Below, piece by piece: positions 13,669 to 23,989 of a stretch of 64,000 bases of DNA. The notes below the pieces were generated by a model. The model was not told the DNA's origin. It was given only the letters and a program-made list of their open reading frames with translations, and searched no databases. Source of the DNA: Croceibacterium_B sp963811255 (GTDB lineage Bacteria > Pseudomonadota > Alphaproteobacteria > Sphingomonadales > Sphingomonadaceae); the NCBI GenBank assembly GCA_963811255.1, contig CAWEQI010000004.1, positions 62,001 through 126,000 on the forward strand. Direction: 5' to 3'. Each line of letters begins with the position of its first letter. Positions within the stretch are counted from its first letter, which is position 1. A program made the position numbers and the translations under genes.

Positions 13669-15738
13669 ATGGAAGACCTGCTGGCCGAGTTCATTGCCGA
13701 ATCGCGCGACATGCTCGAGGCGCTGTCGGGCGAGATCGTCGCCTGGGAAGCCGATCCGGCCGACCGGGCGCGGCTCGATGCGATCTTCCGCTTCGTCCAT
13801 ACCGTCAAGGGCAACTGCGGGTTCTTCGACTTCCCGCGGCTCGAGGCACTGAGCCATGCGGCCGAGGATGCGCTGGCCGACGTCCGCGCCGACCGGCGCC
13901 GCGCCGACGAGGCGCTGGTCACCGCGGTGCTGGCGATCATCGACCGGATCGCCGAAATCGTCGAGGCGATCGGCGACGGGCGCGAGCAGCCGGATGCCGA
14001 CGACGCGCCGCTGATCGCCGCGCTCGACGGCGCCCCCGAGGAGAGCACCGCCACGCCTGCCGCGCCGGTCTCCGCCGCCGCGAAAAAGCGCCAGTCGGCC
14101 ACCCCGCGGACGATCCGCCTGCCGGTCGAGCTGCTCGACCGGGTAATGAGCGGCGTTTCCGACATGGCGGTGGCGCGCAACGACCTCGCCCGCCGGCTTG
14201 TCCAGCACGAGGGCGAGACGGGACTCGAGGCGCCGTTCAACCGCCTTTCGGCGATCCTCGCCGACTTGCGCGAGGCAATCACTCGCATCCGCATGCAGCG
14301 GATCGAGACGCTGTTTTCCGGCTTTCCGCGAATGGTCCGCGACCTGTCGCACGAACTCGGCAAGCAGGTGATGATCGAGATCGAGAGCGGCGATGTCGAG
14401 ATCGACCGCGAGATGATCGAGGTCGTCCGCGATCCGTTGGTTCACCTGATCCGCAACGCGGTCGATCACGGTATCGAGGCGCCGGCCGAGCGCCAGGCCG
14501 CCGGCAAGCGCGAGATCGGACTGCTGCAGATCTCCGCCCGCCAGACCGGCAGCGAGATCCGCATCGGCATCGTCGACGACGGCAAGGGCATCGACGGCGA
14601 CAAGCTGGTCGAGAAGGCGATCGCTGCGGGCTTCCTCGGCGCCGAGGAGGCGAAGCTGCTTTCCGCCCGCGAGCGCAACGCATTGATCTGCGAGCCGGGC
14701 CTCAGCACCGCCACCGAAGTCACGGCCGTCTCCGGCCGCGGGGTGGGCATGGACGTGGTCCGGGCCAACATAGAGAAGATCGGCGGCTCGCTGATGATCG
14801 ACAGCACACCGGGCTCCGGCACGCGGATGATGCTCAACGTGCCGCTGACGCTGAGCATCGTCCCCTCGCTGACCGTTGGCGTCGGCAAGCAGACCTTCGC
14901 CCTCCCGCGCTCGTATGTCGAGGAAATCGTCCGCACCTCGGGCGAGGAAATGGACAGCACCCGGATCGGCGGCCGCGAGTTCATCACCGTGCGCGGTCAG
15001 CGGATCGCCTGCGTCGGGCTTGACGAAATTCTCGGACTCGAATCGACCTGCCCGCCCGAAGCGCGTCTCTATGTGCTGATCCGGCTGGTCGGCGGTGATC
15101 TGTTCGGCCTCGCGGTCGATGCGATCCACAACCATGAGGAACTGGTGGTCAAGCCGATCGCCCCGGTGCTGATGGCCTGCGGCTTCTACGTCGGCACCAC
15201 TCAGCTCGACGACGGCAGCCCTGTGCCGATGCTCGACGTTTCCGGCGTCGCCCGCTCGGCGGGGATGATCCGCGAGGTCAAGGATCGTTCGCTGCGCAAG
15301 GAGCGGCGGCACGAGCGGCCCGACGAACGCGTGCTGATACCGGCGCTGCTGTTCCGCGGCTTCGACGGCAGCGAGCGGGCGGTGGAGATGGACTCGGTTC
15401 GCCGGATCGAGAAGCTGCCGACCGAATCTCTGCGCACCGCCGCCGACGGCAGCGCCCAGATCGTCATCGACGGCCGCATCGTGCCGCTCGTCGGCCTCGG
15501 CGGGATGAGTCCCGAAGGCGAGGAAATCAACCTGTTTCGGGTGGGCGACGACGGCCGCGAGATCGCGTACGCCTACGCCAGCATCGTCGACTTGTGCGAA
15601 TTCGATCCGGCCGACGTGGTCGCCGGCAAAGGGCGCGGCGGACAGCGCCTGGCGCTGATCGGCGGGCGTCCGGTCGAGCTGTTCGACGCGGGCGAGCTGC
15701 TGGCCGAGCGGCCGGCCTATTCGGGGGCGGAACTGTGA
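13669..15738 (+). CDS. cheA: Chemotaxis histidine kinase CheA
   Basis: A 689-residue CheA. The Hpt domain carries H44 in FVHTVKGNCGFFDFPRLE. A dimerisation helix pair follows (about 160-240). The ATPase domain has HLIRNAVDHGIEAP and GRGVGMDVVRANIEKIGG. The C-terminal half contains a CheW-like domain (about 395-530) and a second degenerate CheW-like segment (about 545-685). It transfers phosphate to CheY and CheB under control of the chemoreceptor. It starts 131 bases from the divergent transporter and overlaps cheW by one base (TGATG), so they are co-translated. A tandem CheW tail is less common and may allow an expanded array. Confidence 0.95.
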   Translation: MEDLLAEFIAESRDMLEALSGEIVAWEADPADRARLDAIFRFVHTVKGNCGFFDFPRLEALSHAAEDALADVRADRRRADEALVTAVLAIIDRIAEIVEAIGDGREQPDADDAPLIAALDGAPEESTATPAAPVSAAAKKRQSATPRTIRLPVELLDRVMSGVSDMAVARNDLARRLVQHEGETGLEAPFNRLSAILADLREAITRIRMQRIETLFSGFPRMVRDLSHELGKQVMIEIESGDVEIDREMIEVVRDPLVHLIRNAVDHGIEAPAERQAAGKREIGLLQISARQTGSEIRIGIVDDGKGIDGDKLVEKAIAAGFLGAEEAKLLSARERNALICEPGLSTATEVTAVSGRGVGMDVVRANIEKIGGSLMIDSTPGSGTRMMLNVPLTLSIVPSLTVGVGKQTFALPRSYVEEIVRTSGEEMDSTRIGGREFITVRGQRIACVGLDEILGLESTCPPEARLYVLIRLVGGDLFGLAVDAIHNHEELVVKPIAPVLMACGFYVGTTQLDDGSPVPMLDVSGVARSAGMIREVKDRSLRKERRHERPDERVLIPALLFRGFDGSERAVEMDSVRRIEKLPTESLRTAADGSAQIVIDGRIVPLVGLGGMSPEGEEINLFRVGDDGREIAYAYASIVDLCEFDPADVVAGKGRGGQRLALIGGRPVELFDAGELLAERPAYSGAEL

Positions 15739-16178
15739 TGTCCGACCAGTCGCTCCTCCTCGTGTCGCTTGGCGGCGAGCTGGCGGGAATCGATTCCGCG
15801 ATCATCCGCTCGGTGGTCGAGCTCGAGGCGATCACCCCGGTGCCGCGGGCGCCCGAGCATATCGCCGGGCTTGCCGCGCTGCGCAGCCGGGCGATGACGG
15901 TCGTCGATTGTCGCCGCTCGCTGGAGCTGCCGCCGGCGGACGACACGGGCCAGACGCTCGCGGTGGTCGTCGAGCTCGACGGGTTCCTCTACGCGCTGGT
16001 GGTCGATGCGGTCGAGGAAGTCGTGCCGCTCGACGGCGACCCGGCCGAAGTCCGCGCCGATCTGCTGGCGGGCTGGGCCCGCGCAGCGCTGGGAATGGTC
16101 GAAACCACGGCCGGGCCGGCACTGATGCTCGATCCCGGCATGCTCATCGAAGGCCCCGCAAAAAGAGAGGCAGCGTAA
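15738..16178 (+). CDS. cheW: Chemotaxis coupling protein CheW
   Basis: A 146-residue CheW-fold protein that links CheA to the chemoreceptor. Visible family features are LLVSLGGELAGIDSAIIRSVVE at the N-terminus (given here only as the CheW strand pattern), the PRAPEHIAGLAALRSRAMTV core and LDGFLYALVVDAVEEVVPL. The start ATG 15738 overlaps the cheA stop. It is followed by a short palindrome and cheY, all on one strand with tight spacing, so it belongs to the chemosensory operon. Confidence 0.92.
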   Translation: MSDQSLLLVSLGGELAGIDSAIIRSVVELEAITPVPRAPEHIAGLAALRSRAMTVVDCRRSLELPPADDTGQTLAVVVELDGFLYALVVDAVEEVVPLDGDPAEVRADLLAGWARAALGMVETTAGPALMLDPGMLIEGPAKREAA

Positions 16179-16190
16179 ACCAATGTTTAC
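16175..16190 (+). promoter_or_regulatory. Perfect inverted repeat between cheW and cheY
   Basis: GTAAAC-CAAT-GTTTAC, six-base arms around a four-base loop. The cheW stop codon TAA (16176-16178) lies inside the left arm, and the repeat ends 43 bases before the cheY start. It could be a protein-binding site or a small RNA hairpin that adjusts cheY level. The arms are too A/T-rich for a strong terminator. Confidence 0.4.
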
Positions 16191-16233
16191 CGTCAAACGG
16201 CTATCCGACACTCAGAACCAGGGCGCGAGGACC

Positions 16234-16599
16234 ATGAAGAACTGCCTGATTGTCGATGATTCGCGGGTGATCCGCAAGGTGTCGCGGCACATCGTCGAGA
16301 CGCTCGGCTTCGCCGTCGACGAGGCGGCCGACGGGCAGGAGGCGCTCGCCAAGTGCGATGCCGGCATGCCCGACGTGATCCTGCTCGATTGGAACATGCC
16401 GGTGATGAGCGGGATCGAGTTCCTCACCCAGCTGCGCGGGCGGCCCGACGGGCGCACCCCCAAGGTCGTGTTCTGCACGACCGAGAACGACGTGGCCCAC
16501 ATCCGCGAGGCGATCGACGCCGGGGCCGACGAATACGTGATGAAGCCGTTCGACCACGACACGCTGCAGATCAAGCTGCAGCTGGTCGGCGCCGCCTAA
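16234..16599 (+). CDS. cheY: Chemotaxis response regulator CheY
   Basis: A 121-residue single receiver domain. Acidic pocket residues are D8 and D9 (LIVDDS). The phospho-acceptor is D52 in LLDWNMPVMSG, with the conserved Thr in FCTTEN and the Lys in YVMKPF. There is no output domain, so it acts by protein contact. ATG 16234 is chosen over an upstream in-frame start at 16183 because GGCGAGGA precedes it and the receiver fold begins there. cheB follows 10 bases downstream. With no flagellar genes in the window, its target could be the neighbouring GGDEF-EAL protein or a distant motor. Confidence 0.94.
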   Translation: MKNCLIVDDSRVIRKVSRHIVETLGFAVDEAADGQEALAKCDAGMPDVILLDWNMPVMSGIEFLTQLRGRPDGRTPKVVFCTTENDVAHIREAIDAGADEYVMKPFDHDTLQIKLQLVGAA

Positions 16600-16609
16600 G
16601 GAGGGCGCC

Positions 16610-17710
16610 TTGGGCTTCTCCTCTCCGGTCGGCGCTCCGGACCAGGGGCCGGCGCTCCAGCGTGGGCGATGCGTCCGCGTGATGGTAGTGGACGATTCGC
16701 TGATCGTGCGGGCGGCCTTCTCGCGCCTGGTCGAACAGGAACCGGATCTCGAGCTCGCCGCCGCCGTTTCGACGGCCGAGGATGCACTGGCGCTGCTGGC
16801 GAGCCAGCGGGTCGATGTCATCCTGCTCGACCTGGAGATGCCCGGTATCGGCGGCCTCGGCGCGCTGCCGCAGCTGATCGAGCGGGCCAGCGAGGCCAAG
16901 ATTATGGTCGTCTCGAGCCTGACCGCCGACGGCGCCGAGCAGACCGTCGAGGCCCTCGCCCTCGGCGCCGCCGACACCTTGCAGAAGCCGACCACCGGCG
17001 GGTTCGACAAAATCTACAAGGACAAGCTGCTGGCCAAGATCCGCGCGCTCGGCCGCCGGCCCTTGCGCAAGGCGGCGGCGGGCAACAGCGCGGCCAACAC
17101 CCCCGTCCTGCGCAGCCCTTCGCGCGAGCGGGCGAAAGTGGTGGCCATCGGCGCCTCGACCGGAGGAATTCATTCGATCGGTCAGCTGTTCGGCGCGTTG
17201 CCCAAGGGTGTCGGCATTCCGATTCTCATCACCCAGCACTTGCCGTCCTCGTTCACTGCCGCCTTCGCGCAGCAGCTGCGCGAGCTTTCCGGACGTCAAA
17301 CCGCCGTGGCCACGGACGGCGCGGCGCTGAGCCCTGACGCGATCACCATCGCGCCGGGCGACGCACACCTGACGGTCGTCAGGAAATCGATCGGCCCGGT
17401 CGTCAAGCTGGAGCGCCGGCCCGCACCGAGCGGGTGCATGCCCTCGGTCGATCCGATGTTCGCCTCGATCGCCGAAGTCTACGGCGCCGCCGCGCTCGGC
17501 GTGGTGCTTACCGGCATGGGCCGCGACGGCACCCTCGGCGCGGAAGAGATCGCCGAAGTAGGCGGCACGATCCTCGTGCAGAACGAGGCGACCTCGGCTG
17601 TCTGGGGCATGCCCGGTTCGATCGCCCGCGCCGGCCTCGCCTGCGCGATCCTCCATCCGCTCGACATCGCCGGCCGGATCGCCTCGGCCGCTGCCGGACG
17701 GAGCGGCTGA
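16610..17710 (+). CDS. cheB: Chemotaxis protein-glutamate methylesterase CheB
   Basis: A 366-residue CheB. The N-terminal receiver has VMVVDDS and the acceptor Asp in ILLDLEMPG. The C-terminal methylesterase has its catalytic Ser in IGASTGG, His in ITQHLPSSF and Asp in TGMGRDGT. It removes methyl groups from the chemoreceptor to reset adaptation. The start is TTG 16610, strongly supported by AAGGAGGG at 16598-16605. The stop overlaps the cheR start by one base (TGATG). Confidence 0.94.
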   Translation: MGFSSPVGAPDQGPALQRGRCVRVMVVDDSLIVRAAFSRLVEQEPDLELAAAVSTAEDALALLASQRVDVILLDLEMPGIGGLGALPQLIERASEAKIMVVSSLTADGAEQTVEALALGAADTLQKPTTGGFDKIYKDKLLAKIRALGRRPLRKAAAGNSAANTPVLRSPSRERAKVVAIGASTGGIHSIGQLFGALPKGVGIPILITQHLPSSFTAAFAQQLRELSGRQTAVATDGAALSPDAITIAPGDAHLTVVRKSIGPVVKLERRPAPSGCMPSVDPMFASIAEVYGAAALGVVLTGMGRDGTLGAEEIAEVGGTILVQNEATSAVWGMPGSIARAGLACAILHPLDIAGRIASAAAGRSG

Positions 17711-18552
17711 TGGATCCCGATGATATCGCGATCGGCATCATCGCGGGATTGCTCGAAGCGCGCACCGGCCAAAAGCTGACCGACGACCGCCGCTGGCGGA
17801 TCGCCCCGGCGCTCGCCGGGCTGTTCCGCGAGCGCGGCATCTCGAGCAACCAGGATCTGGTGGTGCTGCTGACCCAGCCCGACGAATCCTCGCTGGCGCA
17901 GGACGTGGTCGAGGCGCTACTCAACAACGAAACCTACTTCTTCCGCGACCGGCAGATCTTCGATTACCTGGCCGGACCGGTGCTGCTGGGCCTGGCGGCA
18001 AAGCGGCAGGCCGAAAAGAAGCTCTCGATCTGGTGCGTGGGCTGCTCCACCGGGCAGGAGACGCTGTCGTTGGCGATGACCTTCCTCGAGCAGCAGGGGC
18101 GCTGGAACGACTGGACGATCGAGATCCTCGGCACCGACGTTTCCGCCGGAGCGGTCGATTTCGCGCGCGGCGCGACCTATTCCAACTTCCAGATCCAGCG
18201 CGGCCTCGGCGTCGGGCAGATGCTCGGCTTCTTTACCGAGACGCCGGCCGGCTGGCGGGCGCAGGACAAGCTGCGGCAGATGGTCCGTTACGAGGTGCAC
18301 AACGTGCTCCACCCGGCGCCCTATCCCGGTAAGTTCGACCTGATCCTGTGCCGCAACGTGTTGCTCTATTTCGACGGCCAGGTGCGCTCGCGGGCCTTCG
18401 CCCGCCTGAGCGAGGCGCTGGCGAGCGACGGCAAGCTGCTGCTCGGCGGCGGCGAGACGGTGCTCGAGAAAGGCGGCTTCTTCCGCCCCAGCGAGGAGCG
18501 CTATGCTCTCTACGAACCGCTGCCGGCGGATCGCCGGGCTACGGCGGCTTAG
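17710..18552 (+). CDS. cheR: Chemotaxis protein methyltransferase CheR
   Basis: A 280-residue SAM-dependent methyltransferase that methylates chemoreceptor glutamates. Motifs: the NNETYFFRD entry motif near residue 75; SAM-binding CVGCSTGQETLSLAM (about 105-119, usually GCSTGEE); the ILGTDVSAGAV strand; and FDLILCRNVLLYFD near residue 210. The start ATG 17710 overlaps the cheB stop, and a longer upstream open frame is only a shadow of cheB. It is the last of the five core che genes before the GGDEF-EAL gene. Confidence 0.94.
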   Translation: MDPDDIAIGIIAGLLEARTGQKLTDDRRWRIAPALAGLFRERGISSNQDLVVLLTQPDESSLAQDVVEALLNNETYFFRDRQIFDYLAGPVLLGLAAKRQAEKKLSIWCVGCSTGQETLSLAMTFLEQQGRWNDWTIEILGTDVSAGAVDFARGATYSNFQIQRGLGVGQMLGFFTETPAGWRAQDKLRQMVRYEVHNVLHPAPYPGKFDLILCRNVLLYFDGQVRSRAFARLSEALASDGKLLLGGGETVLEKGGFFRPSEERYALYEPLPADRRATAA

Positions 18553-18623
18553 AAGGGTAAATGCCAACTTAAACCTTCCTTAAGCGCTTCCCCCGTATTG
18601 CCGCTGTCAAAAGGGGGGGGCGC

Positions 18624-20142
18624 GTGCTGAGCACGATCCGCAAGGACCACTTGTCGCCGAGGATGCTGGTGTTCGCGCCGATCGCGATGCTGACGGCTAT
18701 CGTCGGCGGAGCCGTGCTGTACCTCGGCGCGCGCGGCCTGATCGCCAGCTCGGCCAGCTTCCGGGCGCTCGGCATCAGCCTCGCGCTCTACGCCGCCGCG
18801 GTGCTGGTGTTCGTCCGCATCGGCCTCGCGAGCATCGGCAAGCTCGAGCTCCTCGGCCTCACCGACAGCCTCAGCGGCCTGCCCAACCGCCGCGCGCTGC
18901 ACCTCGACGTGGCGCGTTTTGCCGAAGCCGACGACGAAGTCGCCCTCGCGCTGGTCGACCTCGACGGGTTCAAATCGGTCAACGACCACTACGGCCATTT
19001 CGTCGGCGACAAGCTGATCAAGGAAGCGGCACGCCTGCTGCTCGAACTGTGCGGCCAGGAAGCGCGCGCCTACCGCCTCGGCGGAGACGAATTCGCGATG
19101 GTGGTGATCGGTCCGATCGCCGGCAACATCCTGGAAGGAATCTGCCGCCGTCTGCTCGAGCGCCTGGCCAAGCCGATCAGCATCGACGATCGGCAGCTGA
19201 GCATCGGCGCCAGCATCGGCCTTTCGCGCAGCACCCGCGAGAACCGCACCGGATCGTCCGACCTGCTGCGCCAATCGGACGTGGCGATGTATGCCTCCAA
19301 GGCCGGCGGCAAGATGCGCTGCACCTGGTTTACCAGCGACTTCGACATCAAGCGCGAAGTCTCGGCGCAAGTCGAGGCCGAGTTGCGCGACGCGATCGCC
19401 AACGACGAGTTCCGGCTCCACTACCAGCCTCTGGTTGATGCCACCACCGGCGCGATCGTAGCGGTTGAAGCGCTGGTCCGCTGGGAGCGTCCCGACGGCG
19501 CCCCGACGAGCCCGGCGCTGTTCATCCCGATCGCCGAGGAAACGGGCCTGATCAACGCGATCGGCCGCTGGGTGCTGCGCCGGGCGTGCACCGACGCGCT
19601 GCAGTGGGACGGCATCAAGCTGTCGGTCAACGTCTCGCCTGCCCAGCTGCGCAATCCCGACTTCCCGGTCCAGCTCGGCCATATCCTCGAGGAGACCGGC
19701 TTCCCGCCCGAGCGGCTCGAACTGGAGATAACCGAAACCTATCTGGTCGGCGATCCGATCGTCGCCGGGCGCGCGCTCGACATGATCCGCGGGTTCGGGG
19801 TCGGCGTCGCGCTCGACGATTTCGGCACCGGCTACGCCTCGATTGGCTTCCTGAGGAAGTTTCGTTTCGAGAAGCTCAAGATCGACCGCTCGCTGGTGGT
19901 CGAGGCGGCCGACGACCACGGCAGCCGGGCGATGATGGTTTCCTCTATCGCCGTGGCCAGGGCCATGAACATGTTCGTAACCGCTGAGGGTGTAGAGACT
20001 CAGGCGCAGGCCGCGATGGTGCGCACCGCGGGCTGCGATCAGATTCAGGGCTGGCTCTATTACAAGGCCATCCCCGCCGACGAGATTACCCGCCATTTGG
20101 CAACCGCGAAGACTGCAAGAGACGATACCGGAGACGACCGCC

Positions 20143-20165
<23 letters not shown>
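18624..20165 (+). CDS. Dual GGDEF-EAL cyclic-di-GMP protein
   Basis: A 513-residue protein with two N-terminal membrane segments (about 13-35 and 44-66). The GGDEF domain keeps YRLGGDEFAM intact. The EAL domain keeps AVEALVRW, NVSPAQL, ELEITE, LDDFGTGYAS, KIDRSL and AEGVET, so both domains look catalytically competent. No RxxD inhibitory site precedes GGDEF. It would make and degrade c-di-GMP at the inner membrane. The start is GTG 18624 behind a G-rich run. It follows cheR by 71 bases, and its 3' end overlaps the chemoreceptor gene by 23 bases, which couples c-di-GMP turnover to the chemosensory system. Confidence 0.93.
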
Positions 20166-21489
<1,324 letters not shown>

Positions 21490-21490
21490 A

Positions 21491-21518
21491 TCCTTCCCGA
21501 GGCAAGCTCGGGGAGGAT
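21491..21518. terminator. Inverted repeat after the che operon
   Basis: CCTTCCCGAG and CTCGGGGAGG form a hairpin with a 5-base loop starting just past the chemoreceptor stop (21489). No long T-run follows. It may end the che operon and, in the other direction, the convergent HTH gene. Its C/G-rich make-up is like the REP-type palindromes elsewhere in the window. Confidence 0.5.
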
Positions 21519-21532
21519 CTCATTCGCGAAGT

Positions 21533-21886
21533 TCACACACCTGGAACACATGGAACACGGTCCAGGGAAGAATTCCGGTCCGCATGAAGTTCACACGCGC
21601 GTGACAACTGCGACAGGGTCCTGCGCAGCTTCTCCGGCAGCAGCGCCCTGAACGCCTCGTCGGCGGCCTTGCGCGCGGTCCGCACGCCCTGGTCCCAAGC
21701 CCGCGCAAACGCCGGGTCGCGCCGCCGCAGCCTGTAAACTCCTTCACGGGACATCCCGCTTCGCGCGCAGGCCCGGCGCACATCCCACCCGGCGGCGAGC
21801 CACTCGAGAAACTGCCGCCTGCGCTCAGGCGCCCAGCCATCGCGGCGGCATCTGCATTCGGCGAGGGATTCGTTGGCCGGGTCCAT
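21533..21886 (-). CDS. Small helix-turn-helix protein
   Basis: A 117-residue basic protein. The core GWAPERRRQFLEWLAAGW-DVRRACARSGMSREGVYRLRRR (residues about 17-55) is a helix-turn-helix in which SGMSREGVYRLR is the likely recognition helix. This type is common in sphingomonads, often as a phage-terminase-small-subunit-like or orphan DNA-binding protein. The C-terminal part (LPEKLRRTLSQL) may dimerise. It converges on the che operon. Its targets are unknown. Confidence 0.72.
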   Translation of the reverse strand: MDPANESLAECRCRRDGWAPERRRQFLEWLAAGWDVRRACARSGMSREGVYRLRRRDPAFARAWDQGVRTARKAADEAFRALLPEKLRRTLSQLSRACELHADRNSSLDRVPCVPGV

Positions 21887-21979
21887 GATCCGCTTCTCCT
21901 GATGAGAACAAAACGAGAATCAGCGTCTTTAGGCATCGGCTGGCGTGTAGGAAAATGCTTTTTTTGCTCCCACCCCTAG

Positions 21980-22043
21980 CCCCTCCCGCAAGCGGGAGGG
22001 GAACTGGTTGCGCCAATATCTCCCCTCCCGCAAGCGGGAGGGG
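21980..22043. repeat. Two copies of a C/G-rich REP-like palindrome
   Basis: A 22-base perfect palindrome with arms CCCCTCCCGC and GCGGGAGGGG around AA or TT occurs at 21980-22001 and again at 22022-22043. The same sequence is found at 39245-39266 and a shorter form at 39210-39225. It is an intergenic repetitive element rather than a simple terminator. Confidence 0.8.
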
Positions 22044-22110
22044 CCGGGGGGTGGGTCTGTCCGGCCGATCGCGCTGGCCAAACGGCGGGATGCGGGCCAC
22101 AGACCTTCGC

Positions 22111-22818
22111 ATGTGCTTTTCGGCCACCGCCAGCTTCGTTGCCGCCGGGGCGATCGGCGTGGTCGGGGTGGCGACGCTGCGGCATGTGCGCGAACCGCGC
22201 GCGCTGCTGTTCGCCGCGGTGCCGCTGCTGTTCGCGGCACACCAGGCGACCGAGGGGGTCGTCTGGCTCGGGCTCGACCAGCGGATCGGCTCGCTCGCCT
22301 TCCAGCATGTGGTGTTCCTGTTCATGCTCTACGCGATGGGCGTGCTGCCGCTGCTGATGCCGGCGGCGGTGGCGCTGATGGAGCCGCCCGGATGGCGCCG
22401 CCGGACGATCCTGGCGCTGACCGCGCTCGGCGCGGGGGTCTGCGCGTGGGACGTCTATGGCCTGATCGTGTTCCCCAGCCAGTGCTTCGCCGAGCACCAT
22501 TCGGTCGCCTACCGCAACCCGATGATCGGCAATTTCTGGATCTCCGCGCTCTACGTCGTCGCCACCTGCGGCGCGCTGCTGCTGTCGAGCCACCGCGTGG
22601 TGAGGTGGTACGGGGTGATCAACGTGGTCGGGCTGACGATCGCGCTGATTATCAAGGCCTACGCCTTCGCCTCGGTCTGGTGCTTCTACGCCGCGGCGAT
22701 GAGCGTGCTGATCTACTGGCAGTTCCACCGGGTGAAGATCGACCTCGAGACGCCCAACGGCACCTCGGCGGCGGACAAGCCGTTCCTGCTGACCTGGCTG
22801 CGGCGGAGGGCGGACTGA
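22111..22818 (+). CDS. DUF6629-type integral membrane protein
   Basis: A 235-residue protein with about seven hydrophobic segments. It begins MCFSATASF, the hallmark start of this family, then has HQATEGVVWLGL near residue 45. Conserved polar residues around QCFAEHHSVAY and VWCFYAA suggest metal or ligand contacts within the membrane. I place the start at 22111 because of the family motif; an in-frame ATG at 22090 would add seven residues. Function is unknown. It lies alone between the HTH gene and a convergent membrane protein. Confidence 0.8.
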   Translation: MCFSATASFVAAGAIGVVGVATLRHVREPRALLFAAVPLLFAAHQATEGVVWLGLDQRIGSLAFQHVVFLFMLYAMGVLPLLMPAAVALMEPPGWRRRTILALTALGAGVCAWDVYGLIVFPSQCFAEHHSVAYRNPMIGNFWISALYVVATCGALLLSSHRVVRWYGVINVVGLTIALIIKAYAFASVWCFYAAAMSVLIYWQFHRVKIDLETPNGTSAADKPFLLTWLRRRAD

Positions 22819-22849
22819 CCTTCCCTGGCCCCTCCGGCGGCAGGTAATG

Positions 22850-23350
22850 CTAGGGATCGTCCTGGGCGATAATGCGGACAAAGAAACCGGGCATTCGGGC
22901 CAGAACTTCACCTCCGTTCACCAATTCGATCACTGAACGATCATAGCGTAGTTTCATGTTGGGCGTGAGCGGGAAGCTTCGGCCCAATATCGCGATCTGT
23001 CCGTGTTCAATCCTGACCTGGGATTCGCCCGTGAACGCCTTCAACGCAGGCCTGGTGTAGCGTCTGATCCACAACCCCAACACCGCGGACCCAGGCACGA
23101 GCATTATGACAAACAGCGGGTGGGTCAGCGCTTCCTCGGGCTGCTCGAAGATCTTGATCAGCCCGCCGAGGATCACCACCGTCGCCAGCACCGGGAAGCC
23201 TAGCGCCAGCACAGCGGCAAATCGCCTGCTTTTGCCCAACAGCGCTGTTCCGCCCGTCCGGCGAGCAATTGTCGGCAAGTCCAGCACATCCATTGGAGTG
23301 GAATCGGAAGACGGCCCCGTCGTTGCCATCTCGCCCCACCTACCACTCAT
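22850..23350 (-). CDS. Hypothetical membrane protein with two transmembrane segments
   Basis: A protein of up to 166 residues. Two hydrophobic stretches (about 45-64 and 78-95) are followed by a soluble C-terminal domain of about 70 residues with a beta-rich pattern (SQVRIEHGQIAILGRSFPL, VIELVNGGEVLARMPGF). This looks like a bacterial PH-like domain behind a membrane anchor. The start at 23350 overlaps the SnoaL-like gene upstream; an ATG at 23329 would remove seven residues and the overlap. I do not recognise the family. Confidence 0.62.
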   Translation of the reverse strand: MSGRWGEMATTGPSSDSTPMDVLDLPTIARRTGGTALLGKSRRFAAVLALGFPVLATVVILGGLIKIFEQPEEALTHPLFVIMLVPGSAVLGLWIRRYTRPALKAFTGESQVRIEHGQIAILGRSFPLTPNMKLRYDRSVIELVNGGEVLARMPGFFVRIIAQDDP

Positions 23351-23894
23351 CTCCCGTCGCCTCGTCGAACGGCCGGGTATCCGCCGGCGGGCTCTTGTAG
23401 GGCGGGCGCATGGGCAGGGTGCGCTCGCCCTTCCAGGGGACCTGGTCGACCGCGGTCCAGGCGTTGACCACCAGCTTGTAGAACTTCCACCGGCCGTCGC
23501 GCTTGACCAGCCGGTCGTCGCGGGTGCCGATGCCGAAGACGAAGTTGGTGTGATAGTCGGCGTTCCACTGGATGATTTGGAAGAAGCAACGCACGCGCGC
23601 GCCTTCGGGGCGCGGGTCCATGATGAAGTGGTTCATCAGGTGCTGGCGGCCGTACCACCAGTGTTGTCTGTCGTACCACAGTTTGCGCAGGTTTTCGCGG
23701 ATCGCCGCGTGGCCCTTGACCCTGCCTTGCCACAGGTGGTCGAACTCGGCGTCTTCGGCGAAGGTATTGATCGCCTGCTCCTCGTCGGCGAGGTCGATGC
23801 CCCAGCAATAGCGCGCGTAGAGCTCCTCGATCTCGCCGCGGTCCTCGGCGGGCATGATCTGCGGAACGCCGTTCGGCCATGGATTGTCGGACAT
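23340..23894 (-). CDS. SnoaL-like / NTF2-fold protein
   Basis: A 184-residue NTF2-like protein: EIEELYARYCWGIDLADEE (residues 21-39), TFAEDAEFDHLWQGRVKGHAAIR, then GRQHLMNHFIMDPRPEG. The arrangement is the same as in the other family members of this window, but with many tryptophans and tyrosines (WYDRQHWWYGRQH) that suggest an aromatic pocket. Members may be dehydratases, isomerases or hydroxylating proteins. It diverges from the carotenoid oxygenase at 23990 across about 95 bases. Confidence 0.87.
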   Translation of the reverse strand: MSDNPWPNGVPQIMPAEDRGEIEELYARYCWGIDLADEEQAINTFAEDAEFDHLWQGRVKGHAAIRENLRKLWYDRQHWWYGRQHLMNHFIMDPRPEGARVRCFFQIIQWNADYHTNFVFGIGTRDDRLVKRDGRWKFYKLVVNAWTAVDQVPWKGERTLPMRPPYKSPPADTRPFDEATGDEW

Positions 23895-23944
23895 TGTTGC
23901 TCTCCCTCAATGCGCTCTTGCCAAGTGCGTGAGGCAGGGTTCTA

Positions 23945-23974
23945 TTTGACGTTCGCAAACGGCGCAAAGTCAAA
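23945..23974. promoter_or_regulatory. Inverted repeat in a divergent promoter
   Basis: TTTGAC and GTCAAA lie 18 bases apart between the SnoaL-like gene (minus) and the carotenoid oxygenase (plus). TTGACG at 23946 also fits a -35 box for the plus-strand gene. It may be an operator overlapping the promoter. It differs from the TAAC-N4-GTTA family. Confidence 0.35.
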
Positions 23975-23989
23975 ACCGGAGAGGGAACG

